From Streptomyces griseorubiginosus (GTDB lineage Bacteria; Actinomycetota; Actinomycetes; Streptomycetales; Streptomycetaceae): a stretch of 64,000 nt of DNA. Positions within the stretch are counted from its first letter, which is position 1, and every line of letters begins with the position of its first letter. This document shows, in pieces, positions 32,177 through 39,648 of this stretch. The position numbers were made by a program, and so were the translations under genes. Where the stretch lies: the NCBI RefSeq assembly GCF_001514195.1, contig NZ_KQ948739.1:237304-301303 (forward strand), read 5' to 3'. The notes beneath the pieces are model-generated. The model saw only the letters and a list, made by a program, of their open reading frames with translations. It was not told where the DNA came from and ran no database searches.

Positions 32177-33109
32177 ATGATGCGAGGCGTGACCGGACGA
32201 CTGATGCTCCTCGACACCGCCTCGCTCTACTTCCGTGCCTACTTCGGCGTGCCGGAGTCCGTGAAGGCGCCGGACGGCACGCCGGTGAACGCCGTGCGCG
32301 GCCTCCTCGAATTCATCGACCGCCTGGTCAAGGACCACCATCCCGACGCCCTGGTGGCCTGCATGGACGCCGACTGGCGCCCGCAGTGGCGGGTCGACCT
32401 GATCCCGTCCTACAAGGCGCACCGCGTCGCCGAGGAGCACGAGGTCGGCCCGGACGAGGAGGAGGTGCCGGACACCCTCTCCCCGCAGGTCCCGATCATC
32501 GAGGCCGTCCTGGACGCGCTCGGCATCGCGCGGGTGGGCGTGGCCGGCTACGAGGCGGACGACGTGATCGGCACGTTCACCGCGCTGGCGAAGGGCCCGG
32601 TCGACATCGTCACCGGCGACCGCGACCTGTACCAGCTGGTCGACGACGAGCGCGAGGTGCGCGTGCTGTACCCCCTCAAGGGCGTCGGCACGCTCCAGTT
32701 GACCGACGAGACCTGGCTGCGCGAGAAGTATGGGGTCGACGGCCGTGGGTACGCGGACCTGGCGCTGCTGCGCGGCGACCCGAGCGACGGTCTGCCGGGC
32801 GTGCCCGGGATCGGCGAGAAGACGGCGGCCAAGCTGCTCGCCGAGTTCGGGGACCTGGCGGGGATCATGGCCGCGGTCGAGGATCCCAAGGCCAAGCTCA
32901 CGCCGTCGCAGCGCAAGCGGCTGGACGAGTCGCGGCCGTACGTGGCCGTGGCGCCGAAGGTCGTGCGGGTGGCCGGTGACGTCCCGCTGCCGCAGGTCGA
33001 GACCGCGCTGCCGCGCGCACCGCGTGATCCGGAGATGCTGGACGCGCTGGGGACGCGGTGGGGGCTGGGCGGGTCACTGCATCGGCTGGTGGCGACGCTG
33101 GGCGCGTGA
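32177..33109 (+). CDS. 5'-3' exonuclease (FEN/Pol I N-domain family)
   Basis: 310 residues from ATG 32177; the next codon is also ATG and a GTG follows at 32189, so the exact start is uncertain. PIN-like nuclease with the acidic metal ligands (LMLLDTASLYFRAYFG, ACMDADWRPQWR, GYEADDVIGT, VTGDRDLYQLV) and the helix-3-turn-helix DNA-binding motif GLPGVPGIGEKTAAKLL. Corresponds to the stand-alone 5' nuclease found beside full-length DNA polymerase I in actinomycetes. Likely removes RNA primers and flaps. A 22-bp duplication of the gene's last codons and stop follows. Confidence 0.92.
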   Translation: MMRGVTGRLMLLDTASLYFRAYFGVPESVKAPDGTPVNAVRGLLEFIDRLVKDHHPDALVACMDADWRPQWRVDLIPSYKAHRVAEEHEVGPDEEEVPDTLSPQVPIIEAVLDALGIARVGVAGYEADDVIGTFTALAKGPVDIVTGDRDLYQLVDDEREVRVLYPLKGVGTLQLTDETWLREKYGVDGRGYADLALLRGDPSDGLPGVPGIGEKTAAKLLAEFGDLAGIMAAVEDPKAKLTPSQRKRLDESRPYVAVAPKVVRVAGDVPLPQVETALPRAPRDPEMLDALGTRWGLGGSLHRLVATLGA

Positions 33110-33141
33110 CGCGGGGGCGGGTGGCGACGTTGGGCGCGTGA
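33088..33141 (+). repeat. 22-bp duplicated gene end including the stop codon
   Basis: GGTGGCGACGCTGGGCGCGT plus GA at 33088-33109 (codons for the last residues and TGA) recurs with one change at 33120-33141. Confidence 0.9.
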
Positions 33142-33224
33142 TTCCGGGGCCGATGGTGGGTCCGGGCGCGTAAATATTGCCCTCGCTTTCCACGAGTGGC
33201 ACGTCGTCGCCAGGGGGGTTGATG

Positions 33225-33243
33225 CTAACTTAGGCAAGCCTAA
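33225..33243. promoter_or_regulatory. Iron box (DmdR/IdeR-type operator)
   Basis: CTAAC then TTAGGCAAGCCTAA: the core TTAGG-N4-CCTAA with symmetric TTAGGC/GCCTAA arms matches the DtxR-family iron box at 14 of 19 consensus positions by my count. It ends 22 bp before the siderophore-interacting protein start. Confidence 0.75.
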
Positions 33244-33265
33244 GCATATGGACTGGGAGGCCGCC

Positions 33266-34111
33266 ATGGCAGAAGGACCGGGACGCAAGCCGCGGAAACC
33301 TCGCTCCGCACAGGTGGTCCGCACCGAGCGCCTCACCCCGCACATGCAGCGCGTGGTGCTCGGCGGCGACGGACTCGCCGACTTCGCGGCGGACACCTGC
33401 ACCGACCACTACGTCAAGATCCTTTTCCCGGCCGGGGGCGCCACCTACCCCGAACCCTTCGACATGGAGCGCATCCGCGAGGAGTTCCCGCGCGAGCAGT
33501 GGCCCGTGACCCGCACCTACACCGTGCGCCACTGGGACGCCGAACACCGCGAGCTCACCCTGGACTTCGTGATCCACGGCGACGAGGGCCTCGCCGGCCC
33601 CTGGGCGACCCGCGTCCAGCCCGGCGCGACCGTGCACTTCATGGGCCCGGGCGGCGCCTACACCCCGAACCCGGACGCCGACTGGCACCTGCTCGTGGGC
33701 GACGAGAGCGCGCTGCCCGCGATCGCCCGCTCCCTGGAGTCGCTGCCCGACGGCACCCGCGCGCACGCCTTCATCGAGGTCTCCGGGCCCGAGGAGGAGC
33801 AGAAGATCGACTCCGACGTGGAGGTCGTCTGGCTGCACCGCGGCTCCCGCCCGGTCGGCGAGCGGCTGGTGGAGGCCGTACGCGCACTGGAGTTCCCGGA
33901 GGGCCGGCTGTGCGCGTTCGTGCACGGCGAGGCGCACTTCGTGAAGCAGCTGCGCCATCTGCTGCGGGTCGAGCGCGAGATCCCGCGCGAGGACCTCTCG
34001 ATCTCCGGCTACTGGCGCCTGGGCCACAACGAGGACGGCTGGCAGGCCTCCAAGCGGGAGTGGAACGCGCGCATCGAGGCGGAGCAGGAGGGGACGGCCC
34101 CGGCGGCTTAG
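33266..34111 (+). CDS. Siderophore-interacting protein (FAD-dependent ferric-siderophore reductase)
   Basis: 281 residues from ATG 33266 (GGGAGG 5 nt upstream; an ATG six codons earlier lies too close to the iron box). SIP family: an FAD-binding barrel (VTRTYTVRHWD, then LDFVIHGDEGLAGPWA) and a C-terminal NAD(P)H-like domain (GDESALPAIARSLESLP, FVHGEAHFVKQLRHLL), ending with the YWRLGHNEDGW signature. It reduces ferric siderophores to release iron in the cytoplasm. Regulation by the iron repressor is supported by the operator immediately upstream. Confidence 0.93.
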   Translation: MAEGPGRKPRKPRSAQVVRTERLTPHMQRVVLGGDGLADFAADTCTDHYVKILFPAGGATYPEPFDMERIREEFPREQWPVTRTYTVRHWDAEHRELTLDFVIHGDEGLAGPWATRVQPGATVHFMGPGGAYTPNPDADWHLLVGDESALPAIARSLESLPDGTRAHAFIEVSGPEEEQKIDSDVEVVWLHRGSRPVGERLVEAVRALEFPEGRLCAFVHGEAHFVKQLRHLLRVEREIPREDLSISGYWRLGHNEDGWQASKREWNARIEAEQEGTAPAA

Positions 34112-34155
34112 GCGTACGGCGGCCCAGCCGTACGGCGGCTCAGGCATACGGCGGC
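34108..34155 (+). repeat. 16-bp tandem repeat after the siderophore reductase
   Basis: Three units ending TACGGCGGC (34108-34123, 34124-34139, 34140-34155); the first overlaps the stop codon. Confidence 0.85.
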
Positions 34156-34200
34156 TTCAACCTGGGTCTCGGCCTCGGCTTCGGCGTTACGGTTTCCCAG

Positions 34201-34227
34201 GCGGCGGCACCTTCGAGGTGCCGCCGC
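34201..34227 (+). terminator. Terminator after the siderophore reductase gene
   Basis: Perfect 12-bp stem GCGGCGGCACCT/AGGTGCCGCCGC with a 3-nt TCG loop. The rest of the 309-bp gap holds the 16-bp repeat and, at its end, the palindromic operator of the permease. Confidence 0.75.
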
Positions 34228-34373
34228 TTCGCCGTGCCCGGGGGACCGCGTCGGCCTCGTCCAGCCCTGCGACGGACTCGCCGCGGCCCGAGCGAACCCG
34301 TTCGCCCCGGCCGTGAGGACTTGGGCCCACCTCCGACACGACCGCGTCACGCACCCGAAACAGCGCCTACCTA

Positions 34374-34395
34374 ATTTCTGTCGCCCGACAGGAAT
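34374..34395. promoter_or_regulatory. Palindromic operator over the permease -10 element
   Basis: ATTTCTGTC-N4-GACAGGAAT (one mismatch in 9-bp arms). The preceding TAATTT (34372-34377) fits a -10 hexamer, so a bound repressor would block transcription. The same palindrome with perfect arms is at 45625-45646. Confidence 0.7.
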
Positions 34396-34420
34396 TCGCC
34401 CGCCGAAGGCAGGTGCCGCC

Positions 34421-35950
34421 GTGACGACGACCAGTCCCTCCGATGTCCGCCCCGATCCGCCCCACTCCCCTTCCCCCTCCTCCGACGACCGGTCCCTCGC
34501 CGAGTTCGGCTACCGCCAGGAGCTGCACCGCAGCCTGGGCCGGTACGCGTCCTTCGCGGCGGGCTTCTCCTTCATCTCGGTCCTGACGACCGTCTTCCAG
34601 TTCTTCGCCTTCGGGTACTCCTTCGGCGGCCCGGTCTTCTTCTGGGCCTGGCCGGCGGTACTGGTCGGTCAGCTGCTGGTGGCGGCCTGCTTCGCGGAAC
34701 TCGCGGCGCGCTACCCGATCTCGGGCGCGATCTACCAGTGGTCGTCCCGCCTCTCGACCCCCACGTTCGGCTGGTTCGCCGGCTGGATCATGGTGATCGG
34801 GCAGATCGTGGTCGTCGCGGCGGCCGCACTGGCATTGCAGATGGTGCTGCCGGCGATCTGGTCCGGCTTCCAGCTGGTCGGCACCGACCCGGCGCCGACC
34901 TCGGCGGACGGGGCGGCGAACGCGGCCGTCCTGGGCGTGCTCCTCCTGGTCCTGACGACCCTCGTGAACGTCGTGGACAACCGGGTGATGTCCCTGATCA
35001 ACCGGGTCGGCGTGACCGCCGAGATCATCGGTGCGGTGCTGATCATCGTGCTGCTGCTGACGCACTCCGAGCGCACGCCGAGCATCACCTTCCACACCGA
35101 GGGCATCCCGCAGAACGGTCTGTTCGGCGCCCTGCTCATCGGTTCGTTCACGGCGGCGTACGTGATGATCGGTTTCGACAGCGCGGGCGAGATGAGCGAG
35201 GAGACCCACAACCCCCGCCGCACGGCACCGCGCACGATCCTCACCGCCCTGGGCGCGGCGGGCCTGCTGGGCGGCCTGATCGTCCTGGGCGGCCTCCTGG
35301 CGGCGCCCAGCCTGACGGACGGCCACCTGGGGGTCGACGGCCTCAGCTACGTCCTGACGAGCAGCCTCGGCGACGGGGTCGGCAAGGTGCTGCTGGCCGA
35401 CGTGGTGGTGGCGATCGCCGTGGCGACCCTGGCCATCCAGACGGCGGCCTGCCGGATGCTCTTCTCGATGGCCCGCGACGGCCAACTGCCCTTCGCGGCC
35501 CGCCTGGCCCGGGTGAACCCGCGCACGGGCATGCCCACCGCGCCCGCCCTGGTGGTCGGTGCCCTGGCGGCCGCGCTGCTCCTCCTCAACTTCGCCTCGC
35601 CCGAGGCGTTCCTCGCGATCGGCACGACCTGCATCGTGATGCTGTACCTGGCGTACGCGATGGTCACGGGCCCCCTGCTGGTCCGCCGCGTGAAGGGCGA
35701 GTTCACCTCGTCGGGCACGGACGAGACGGGCGCCCGCCTGTTCTCCCTGGGCCGCTGGGGCACACCGGTCAACGTCCTGGCCCTCCTCTACGGCCTCCTC
35801 ATGACCGTCAACCTGGCCTGGCCGAGGGCGGAGGTGTACGACCCGGCGGGCGGCCACTGGTACTTCCAGTGGTTCACGGTGCTGTTCCTGGCCGCGACAC
35901 TGGCGGCGGGAGTGGCCTGGCGAGCGCTGCGCAGGCGCACGCCGGCCTAG
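34421..35950 (+). CDS. APC-superfamily amino acid/amine permease
   Basis: 509 residues from GTG 34421 (AGG 7 nt upstream); the translated frame is open further 5' but that part covers the promoter. About twelve membrane helices, with the APC signatures in helix 1 (FAAGFSFISVLTTVFQFFAFGYSFGGP) and GFDSAGEMSEETHNPRRTAPRTI after helix 6. This resembles the amino acid/metabolite permease branch (AMT/GABA/choline-like). Because its promoter carries the same operator as the DUF1989-carboxylase-allophanate operon, the substrate may be guanidine, urea or a related nitrogen compound. Confidence 0.88.
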   Translation: MTTTSPSDVRPDPPHSPSPSSDDRSLAEFGYRQELHRSLGRYASFAAGFSFISVLTTVFQFFAFGYSFGGPVFFWAWPAVLVGQLLVAACFAELAARYPISGAIYQWSSRLSTPTFGWFAGWIMVIGQIVVVAAAALALQMVLPAIWSGFQLVGTDPAPTSADGAANAAVLGVLLLVLTTLVNVVDNRVMSLINRVGVTAEIIGAVLIIVLLLTHSERTPSITFHTEGIPQNGLFGALLIGSFTAAYVMIGFDSAGEMSEETHNPRRTAPRTILTALGAAGLLGGLIVLGGLLAAPSLTDGHLGVDGLSYVLTSSLGDGVGKVLLADVVVAIAVATLAIQTAACRMLFSMARDGQLPFAARLARVNPRTGMPTAPALVVGALAAALLLLNFASPEAFLAIGTTCIVMLYLAYAMVTGPLLVRRVKGEFTSSGTDETGARLFSLGRWGTPVNVLALLYGLLMTVNLAWPRAEVYDPAGGHWYFQWFTVLFLAATLAAGVAWRALRRRTPA

Positions 35951-36555
35951 CGCTCCCCCGCTCGCGGCCCCTTCGGGTCGTCGCTCACGCGGGCGTGGAG
36001 ATGCATGTCGTGCCAGCCGTCGGGATGCAGGACCGCGCTGCGCTTGGTTCCCTCCAGCGCGAACCCGGTCTTGGCGGCGACACGGCAGGAGGCCTCGTTG
36101 CGGACGGCGTGGAGCAGTTCGAGGCGGTGGAACCCGATGTCGTCGAGGGCCCAGCGGGCGAGCGCGGCGGCGGCACGAGCCGCGACACCGCGTCCGCGAG
36201 CCCCGACGGTCGTCCAGTACGCCATCTCGGCCTGTCCGTCGGAGAGACGGATCTCCCGCAGGGCCACCCGGCCCAGCAGCAGATCGGTGCCGGATTCCAC
36301 GACGGCCCACTGCGCCGCCGTCTCCCCGGCCCAGGCCGCCGTCCACTCCTCGATCCAGCCGCCGACCTCTTCCACGGAGTCGGCGGCACGGGCGTGCCAC
36401 TGGTGCATCGCCGGGTCCTGGAACGCGGCGTGGACGGCGGGCGCGTCCTCGGGACGCCAGGGTCGCAGGAGCAGCCCGTCGTGGGTGGGGAGGGTGGGCT
36501 GGAGGGTGGCGGAGAGGGTGCCGGGGAGCAGGACCGGTGCGGTGAGATACGGCAT
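35947..36555 (-). CDS. GNAT-family N-acetyltransferase (RimJ/RimL-like)
   Basis: 202 residues from ATG 36555 (GGCAGG 9 nt upstream; an ATG three codons earlier is an alternative). GNAT fold of the RimJ/RimL type: LLLRPWRPEDAPAVHAAF at the start, the acetyl-CoA-binding loop VGARGRGVAARAAAALARWA, and the C-terminal FHRLELLHAVRNEASCRVAAKTGFALEG. Target may be an N-terminus or a small amine. Its stop overlaps the permease stop region by 4 bp in convergent orientation. Confidence 0.9.
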   Translation of the reverse strand: MPYLTAPVLLPGTLSATLQPTLPTHDGLLLRPWRPEDAPAVHAAFQDPAMHQWHARAADSVEEVGGWIEEWTAAWAGETAAQWAVVESGTDLLLGRVALREIRLSDGQAEMAYWTTVGARGRGVAARAAAALARWALDDIGFHRLELLHAVRNEASCRVAAKTGFALEGTKRSAVLHPDGWHDMHLHARVSDDPKGPRAGER

Positions 36556-37574
36556 GGCCCGCATCCTGCCAACGACGCGAAGCCCGCCCCAAAGGTTTTT
36601 CCGCCGACGCAAGAGGACCCCCGACCCCCACTGACCCTCGCCCGCCCAACCACGCTCCAGATCAAGGCCGTTGGATGCGGACGTCCCGCCTCCGAGGTCA
36701 CCTTGCTCCCCAACTGCCGCAAACGGGGGTGGTACCCGCAGCGCACCGGCAGGCTGAAATGCGCGGCCGTGCATCCGGCGGCCAGGGACTCCGCACCGTG
36801 CGCCGGGGCTGCGCCCCCTGTTGCCCGGCCAGAAATCGTCGCATGGTGCGAAGTGGTGGGCTGTCAGGGCAATTGCGAGCATGAGCGGTGTCGCACCCGG
36901 GCCCGTGGGGTGGTGGCCGAATGCCTGCGTCTGACGGCTGTGCGTCTCCGGAACGTGTGCCGCACGACGCACCGGTGTGGTGGGTGCGTCGCTGTACGAA
37001 TGCGAAGCGGTGCAGTCATGGCTGTCGGTCTCTGCCGGTCCGAGCCTTCGGAGGCTTACCGAGAACGCAACACCGGCTGGTGCCCGGCCTGCTCTAGGCG
37101 GCGCTGCGTGCCGAAGCCCTGGTCGCTTTTCCGGCCACCCTGAACCGTTGACGAAACCCACGGGGACACCGGAAGGTTGAGATGATCCACGGCCGCGACG
37201 CTGCTGTCGTGGCCGTGGCGCCCAGGTATGGTCAACGCCGTCCGGCGTCCGCTTCGGAGGCCACGGCTGACGGCATCGGCCGGTATGCGGTTGGCATAGC
37301 CCTGTGCGGCCGGCTCGGCAACAGATGCTTTTTTGTACATGTCGGACACGCCGCATCCGGCGTACGGAGTACAGCGCGTAGTTCACGGACTTGGTCGACT
37401 CCGCCATTCGGAGGGCATCGTGAAAGGCTCTGGCCCTGCTCAGTTGCGTCTCTGCACCGATGAACTCGGCTGCCCGGTTGGAGGCGCTGAACTACCCCCG
37501 GTTCTGAGGAAACGAGGTGGGAAGAAAGACTCACATCACCCCGGCAGCGATGATGAAAGGGGGGAAGCGTCATC
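36556..37574. other. 1-kb gene-poor stretch between acetyltransferase and terpene synthase
   Basis: No reading frame here has convincing codon bias or family similarity. The G+C looks lower and less regular than the flanks. A 93-codon frame at 37182-37463 (plus) begins 5 nt after GGAAGG but has no recognisable motif; a 97-codon frame at 37056-37349 (minus) is likewise unsupported. The stretch may hold promoter DNA for the terpene synthase and eroded remnants. Confidence 0.4.
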
Positions 37575-38600
37575 ATGACGATTGCCAATGATGCTCTCAT
37601 GATGCCGGAGGGTTTCAGCGCTCCCCCTCTCCATGGTCCGGTCGAAGTGCGAATGCACCCGGACGCCGATCACGCAGAGGAAAGCCTCCTTCAATGGGCA
37701 GCCTCCCATGGCCTGTTCATGGATACCCGGCAGCGAGAACGATTCGCGCACAGCGGCTTCGCCCGTTTCGCCGGCTACACCTATCCCCGGGTACGCAGCC
37801 TGGAGACGGTGGCGTGGTGGCACGGCCACAACTGGATGGTTGACGACGTCCTTGACCACCCGGGCACCGACGACGGACAGGCGCACGCGCTGGCCGCGGA
37901 TCTACTGGCGCAAATGCCGGTGGACCTCGGAGTCCGGTCGCAACCTCAAGGACCGCTGGCCGCAGCCGCTGCGGACCTGTGGCTCCGGACAGCACCAGCA
38001 CGTTCGCGGGCGTGGCGCAGTCGATACCGCTCCCACTACCGGGATTGGCTGGCCCTCTCTCTCCGCGCGCGCCCACACCGGCAAGGCCGTCGCGCACTCG
38101 TGAGCGTGCCAACTTATATCCGCCGCCGAAGGTTGCACTCAGGGGCCGAGATGACCTTCGACCTCCTGGAAGTCGGCCATGACCGGGAACTGCCCGAAAG
38201 CGTGGCCGCGAGCGACTTGTACCGCATGGTGCGATTCGCCGCGAACGACGCGATTGGCTGGACCAATGATCTGTACTCATTACCCAAGGATTGTGCGGTA
38301 GGCGACTCCGACCATCTCACCGCCGTGCTTCGCGAGGCTCGACGAGGTTCCTGGGGTGAGGCCGCCAGCAAGGCAGCCCGCATGATTCACGAAGCCACCG
38401 CCGACTTTCTGACCGCCTGCGGCGACCTGCGCACCATGCGTGATTTCTACGAGGTCACCGATACGGAATGGGAGGTCGTCGAAGAGTCGCTGGAGGACTT
38501 GGCCCTGTGGATCAGCGGCAGTCTTCACTGGCATCAGGAGACTCCGCGCTATCGGCTCCGGCCCGAAACCGGCTGGTTCGGCATGCGCCCCCAGCCGTGA
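37575..38600 (+). CDS. Class I terpene synthase, product unknown, TTA-containing
   Basis: 341 residues from ATG 37575 with GGAAG 8 nt upstream. Class I terpenoid cyclase motifs: aspartate-rich DDVLD at 90-94, a pyrophosphate-sensor Arg cluster near 183-186 (IRRRRLHSG), the NSE/DTE metal triad NDLYSLPKD at 231-239, and the RY pair at 325-326. It should convert an isoprenyl diphosphate to a cyclic terpene in the cytoplasm. Length and motifs resemble bacterial sesqui- or diterpene synthases, not geosmin, epi-isozizaene or 2-methylisoborneol synthases as I remember them. Codon use is less G+C-biased than neighbours, and Leu236 is TTA. No prenyl diphosphate synthase is adjacent; not expected at this locus in S. 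coelicolor. Confidence 0.85.
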   Translation: MTIANDALMMPEGFSAPPLHGPVEVRMHPDADHAEESLLQWAASHGLFMDTRQRERFAHSGFARFAGYTYPRVRSLETVAWWHGHNWMVDDVLDHPGTDDGQAHALAADLLAQMPVDLGVRSQPQGPLAAAAADLWLRTAPARSRAWRSRYRSHYRDWLALSLRARPHRQGRRALVSVPTYIRRRRLHSGAEMTFDLLEVGHDRELPESVAASDLYRMVRFAANDAIGWTNDLYSLPKDCAVGDSDHLTAVLREARRGSWGEAASKAARMIHEATADFLTACGDLRTMRDFYEVTDTEWEVVEESLEDLALWISGSLHWHQETPRYRLRPETGWFGMRPQP

Positions 38601-38673
38601 GCAAGGACAACATCCGGCTCGCCCACCGAGCAGGTTCCCGACATAGCCACGGCCCTCCGTCAGTTCCGCCTCA

Positions 38674-38679
38674 TAGACT
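38674..38679 (+). promoter_or_regulatory. Candidate -10 element, leaderless start
   Basis: TAGACT matches TANNNT and ends 8 bp before the ATG of the pseudouridine synthase, which has no ribosome site, suggesting a leaderless transcript. Confidence 0.45.
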
Positions 38680-38687
38680 CGACAACG

Positions 38688-39632
38688 ATGAGACGCCGCA
38701 CTCCGCCCCCGCCCTCTCCCCTGCCGCAGCGCGACGGGGTCGATCCGGTGCGGGTGCGGCTGCCACCAGGTGACTCCTGGGCAACCGTGCGGGACCATCT
38801 CGTGGCGCGGCTCGCGGCTCAGGTCGAGATCATCGACGGGATGTTGGAGGCGGGGCAGATCGTGGATGTCGCCGGCGGCCCGGTGACGCGCGACACGGCG
38901 TACGTGCCGGGCATGTTCGTGTGGTTCCACCGGGAACTGCCCGCGGAGGAACGTGTCCCGTTCCCGATCGACGTCGTCTACCGGGACGAACACCTGGTGG
39001 TCGCCGACAAACCGCACTTCCTCGCCACCACCCCCCGCGGCAGCCATGTCGCCGAGACGGCCCTGGCACGGCTGCGCCGCGAACTGGCCATCCCCACGCT
39101 GGGCGCCGCACACCGGCTCGACCGTCTGACGGCCGGACTGGTGATGTTCACCGTGCGACCTGAGGAGCGCGGCACCTACCAGTCCCTCTTCCGGGACAGA
39201 CGGGTGGCGAAGGAGTACGAAGCCGTGGCCCCGTACGACCCGGCGCTGGCCCTGCCCCGCACCGTGCGCAGCCGCATTGTGAAGGAGCGCGGAGTCCTGA
39301 CAGCGCAGGAGGTCGAGGGGGAACCCAACGCCGTCACCCTGATCGAGTTGCAGGAGATCCGGGGCGAGCGTGCCCGGTACCGGCTCACGCCGGGTACCGG
39401 GCAGACGCACCAGCTGCGGGTGCACATGAGCGCCCTGGGTGTGCCGATCCTCGGCGACCCCCTTTACCCGGTGATCACCGACCCCCTGGCACCTGGGGAC
39501 TTCCGGCGCCCGCTCCAACTCCTGGCGCGTGCACTTGAGTTCACCGACCCGGTGACGGGACGCGAGCACCGGTTCGTCAGCCGGCGCGTACTGCGGGCAT
39601 GGTCGTCCTACGAGGAGTGGGCGACGGGTTGA
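38688..39632 (+). CDS. RluA-family pseudouridine synthase
   Basis: 314 residues from ATG 38688. An S4-like N-terminal part (RDHLVARLAAQ, GQIVDVAGG) precedes the catalytic domain with the RluA active-site motif AHRLDRLTAGLVMF (catalytic Asp in HRLDR) and the later RLTPGTGQTHQLRVHM. It isomerises uridine to pseudouridine in rRNA or tRNA. The stop lies 16 bp from the end of the convergent P450 gene, and its promoter region directly follows the terpene synthase. Confidence 0.93.
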   Translation: MRRRTPPPPSPLPQRDGVDPVRVRLPPGDSWATVRDHLVARLAAQVEIIDGMLEAGQIVDVAGGPVTRDTAYVPGMFVWFHRELPAEERVPFPIDVVYRDEHLVVADKPHFLATTPRGSHVAETALARLRRELAIPTLGAAHRLDRLTAGLVMFTVRPEERGTYQSLFRDRRVAKEYEAVAPYDPALALPRTVRSRIVKERGVLTAQEVEGEPNAVTLIELQEIRGERARYRLTPGTGQTHQLRVHMSALGVPILGDPLYPVITDPLAPGDFRRPLQLLARALEFTDPVTGREHRFVSRRVLRAWSSYEEWATG

Positions 39633-39648
39633 CCCCGGTGCCGAGGGC

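Noticed and set aside
34367..36649. 760-codon open frame on the minus strand
   Set aside because: Antisense to the APC permease, whose membrane helices and start signals are clear.
37182..37463. Possible 93-residue gene with a ribosome-site-like GGAAGG
   Set aside because: No motif, hydrophobic pattern or codon support; kept only as a note on the gene-poor stretch.
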